Source of the DNA: Acidobacteriaceae bacterium | Lineage (GTDB): Bacteria; Acidobacteriota; Terriglobia; Terriglobales; Acidobacteriaceae | Direction: 5' to 3' | NCBI GenBank assembly: GCA_003165455.1 | Contig: PLUJ01000133.1 | Span: 6,090-11,655, forward strand | Length of the DNA stretch: 5,566 nucleotides | In this document: positions 5,017-5,566 of the stretch, piece after piece | Layout of the letters: each line of letters opens with the position of its first letter | Numbering within the stretch: position 1 is the first letter of the stretch | The notes under the pieces: generated by a model | What the model was told of the DNA's origin: nothing | The model's input: only the letters and a program-made list of their open reading frames with translations | Database searches by the model: none | Made by a program: the position numbers and the translations under genes

Positions 5017-5566
5017 TTAATCATCGCTCCGCAATCGGCGATAGCGCTCAATCAGCGAATTGGTCGAACTGTCGTGCTTGAGCTTCGGCTCGGTCGAACT
5101 CTGCAACTCCGGAATGATGCGCTGGGCAAGAACCTTCCCAAGCTCCACGCCCCACTGATCGAATGAATCGATGTTCCATATCGCGCCCTGGGTGAAAACG
5201 CTGTGCTCATAAAGCGCTACCAACCTGCCGAGAGTACGAGGTGTGAGCCTCTCGGCGAGAATCATGTTGGTCGGACGATTCCCTTCGCAGACGCGAAAAG
5301 GTGTTTGGAAATCCGGCGAACCCTCCGCTTTCAACTCTTCGGCCGTCTTTCCAAATGCCAGCGCTTCGGCCTGAGCGAAAAGATTCGCCATCAACAGATC
5401 GTGATGATCGGTGAATTCGCTCAGCGGCTTACAAAATCCAATCAGATCGCATGGAATCAGCTTCGTTCCCTGATGTATGAGTTGATAAAACGAGTGCTGC
5501 CCGTCCGTGCCCGGCTCGCCCCAGATTATCGGCCCGGTTTGATAGTTCACTGCGTGCCCGTCCAGC
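5017..5566 (-). CDS. pgi: Glucose-6-phosphate isomerase, C-terminal part; 5' end outside window
   Basis: The frame is open to the right edge, so only the last 182 residues are present; the GTG at 5550 is internal. The enzyme interconverts glucose-6-phosphate and fructose-6-phosphate in glycolysis and gluconeogenesis, in the cytoplasm. Diagnostic stretches are [28 protein letters not shown], which carries the catalytic Glu (GEPGT) and the ring-opening His (LIHQ), then EALAFGK, EGNRPTN, the family signature [18 protein letters not shown], and the C-terminal [16 protein letters not shown]. At the position where E. coli and rabbit enzymes have the catalytic lysine (INRYK / INFIK), this protein has arginine (codon 5038-5040). 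The change is conservative, and I believe it occurs in other bacterial homologues. The aldo/keto reductase gene follows after 44 bp. Confidence 0.95.
   Translation of the reverse strand, partial: LDGHAVNYQTGPIIWGEPGTDGQHSFYQLIHQGTKLIPCDLIGFCKPLSEFTDHHDLLMANLFAQAEALAFGKTAEELKAEGSPDFQTPFRVCEGNRPTNMILAERLTPRTLGRLVALYEHSVFTQGAIWNIDSFDQWGVELGKVLAQRIIPELQSSTEPKLKHDSSTNSLIERYRRLRSDD

Noticed and set aside
1..5566. tRNA, rRNA, CRISPR, insertion sequence or phage signals
   Set aside because: I saw no cloverleaf, no regularly spaced repeats, no terminal inverted repeats with a transposase and no phage-type genes.

Overview
The window looks like a chromosomal piece from an Acidobacteriota-type Gram-negative soil bacterium. 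The main clue is the left-edge gene. It is the C-terminal beta-barrel end of the large TonB-dependent receptor (Oar-like) family that is greatly expanded in Acidobacteria, with wording such as TWSHALDE, DIRNNFT and NLFNHPNF. The tandem membrane-module protein at 3089-3982 also resembles acidobacterial proteins I know from memory. Base composition is moderate to high in G+C, and there is no sign of phage, insertion sequence, CRISPR or RNA gene.

Layout from left to right: (1) 2-808, plus strand, the 3' end of a TonB-dependent receptor, closed by a strong intrinsic terminator (820-858). (2) 879-2360, minus strand, a complete MocR-type regulator (GntR winged helix fused to a class I aminotransferase fold). 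(3) 2361-2481, a compact divergent control region. It has a near-consensus sigma70 promoter for the MocR gene and three AGTGG-core repeats resembling a PdxR/MocR operator. (4) 2482-2946, plus strand, a LytTR-only DNA-binding protein with no receiver domain. (5) 3089-3577 and 3578-3982, plus strand, two homologous multi-helix membrane modules in one reading frame, separated by a single TAG codon. (6) 4091-4972, minus strand, an aldo/keto reductase close to the PdxI/YdbC type. (7) 5017-5566, minus strand, the C-terminal part of glucose-6-phosphate isomerase (pgi), which probably shares a transcript with the reductase.

The most interesting part is the centre, 2360-3982. A PLP-sensing type regulator (MocR) is divergent from a LytTR regulator, which is followed by a membrane protein. 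A LytTR-only regulator beside a polytopic membrane protein is the layout of the LytTR regulatory systems known from streptococci, where the membrane partner restrains the regulator. Here the membrane partner would be a duplicated DoxX-like module protein, interrupted by an in-frame amber codon. The operator-like repeats suggest that MocR controls both itself and the LytTR side. The functional links are inference; the motifs, spacing and stop codon are seen directly.

The ordinary parts are the receptor, the reductase and pgi. No gene-free stretch exceeds about 140 bases.
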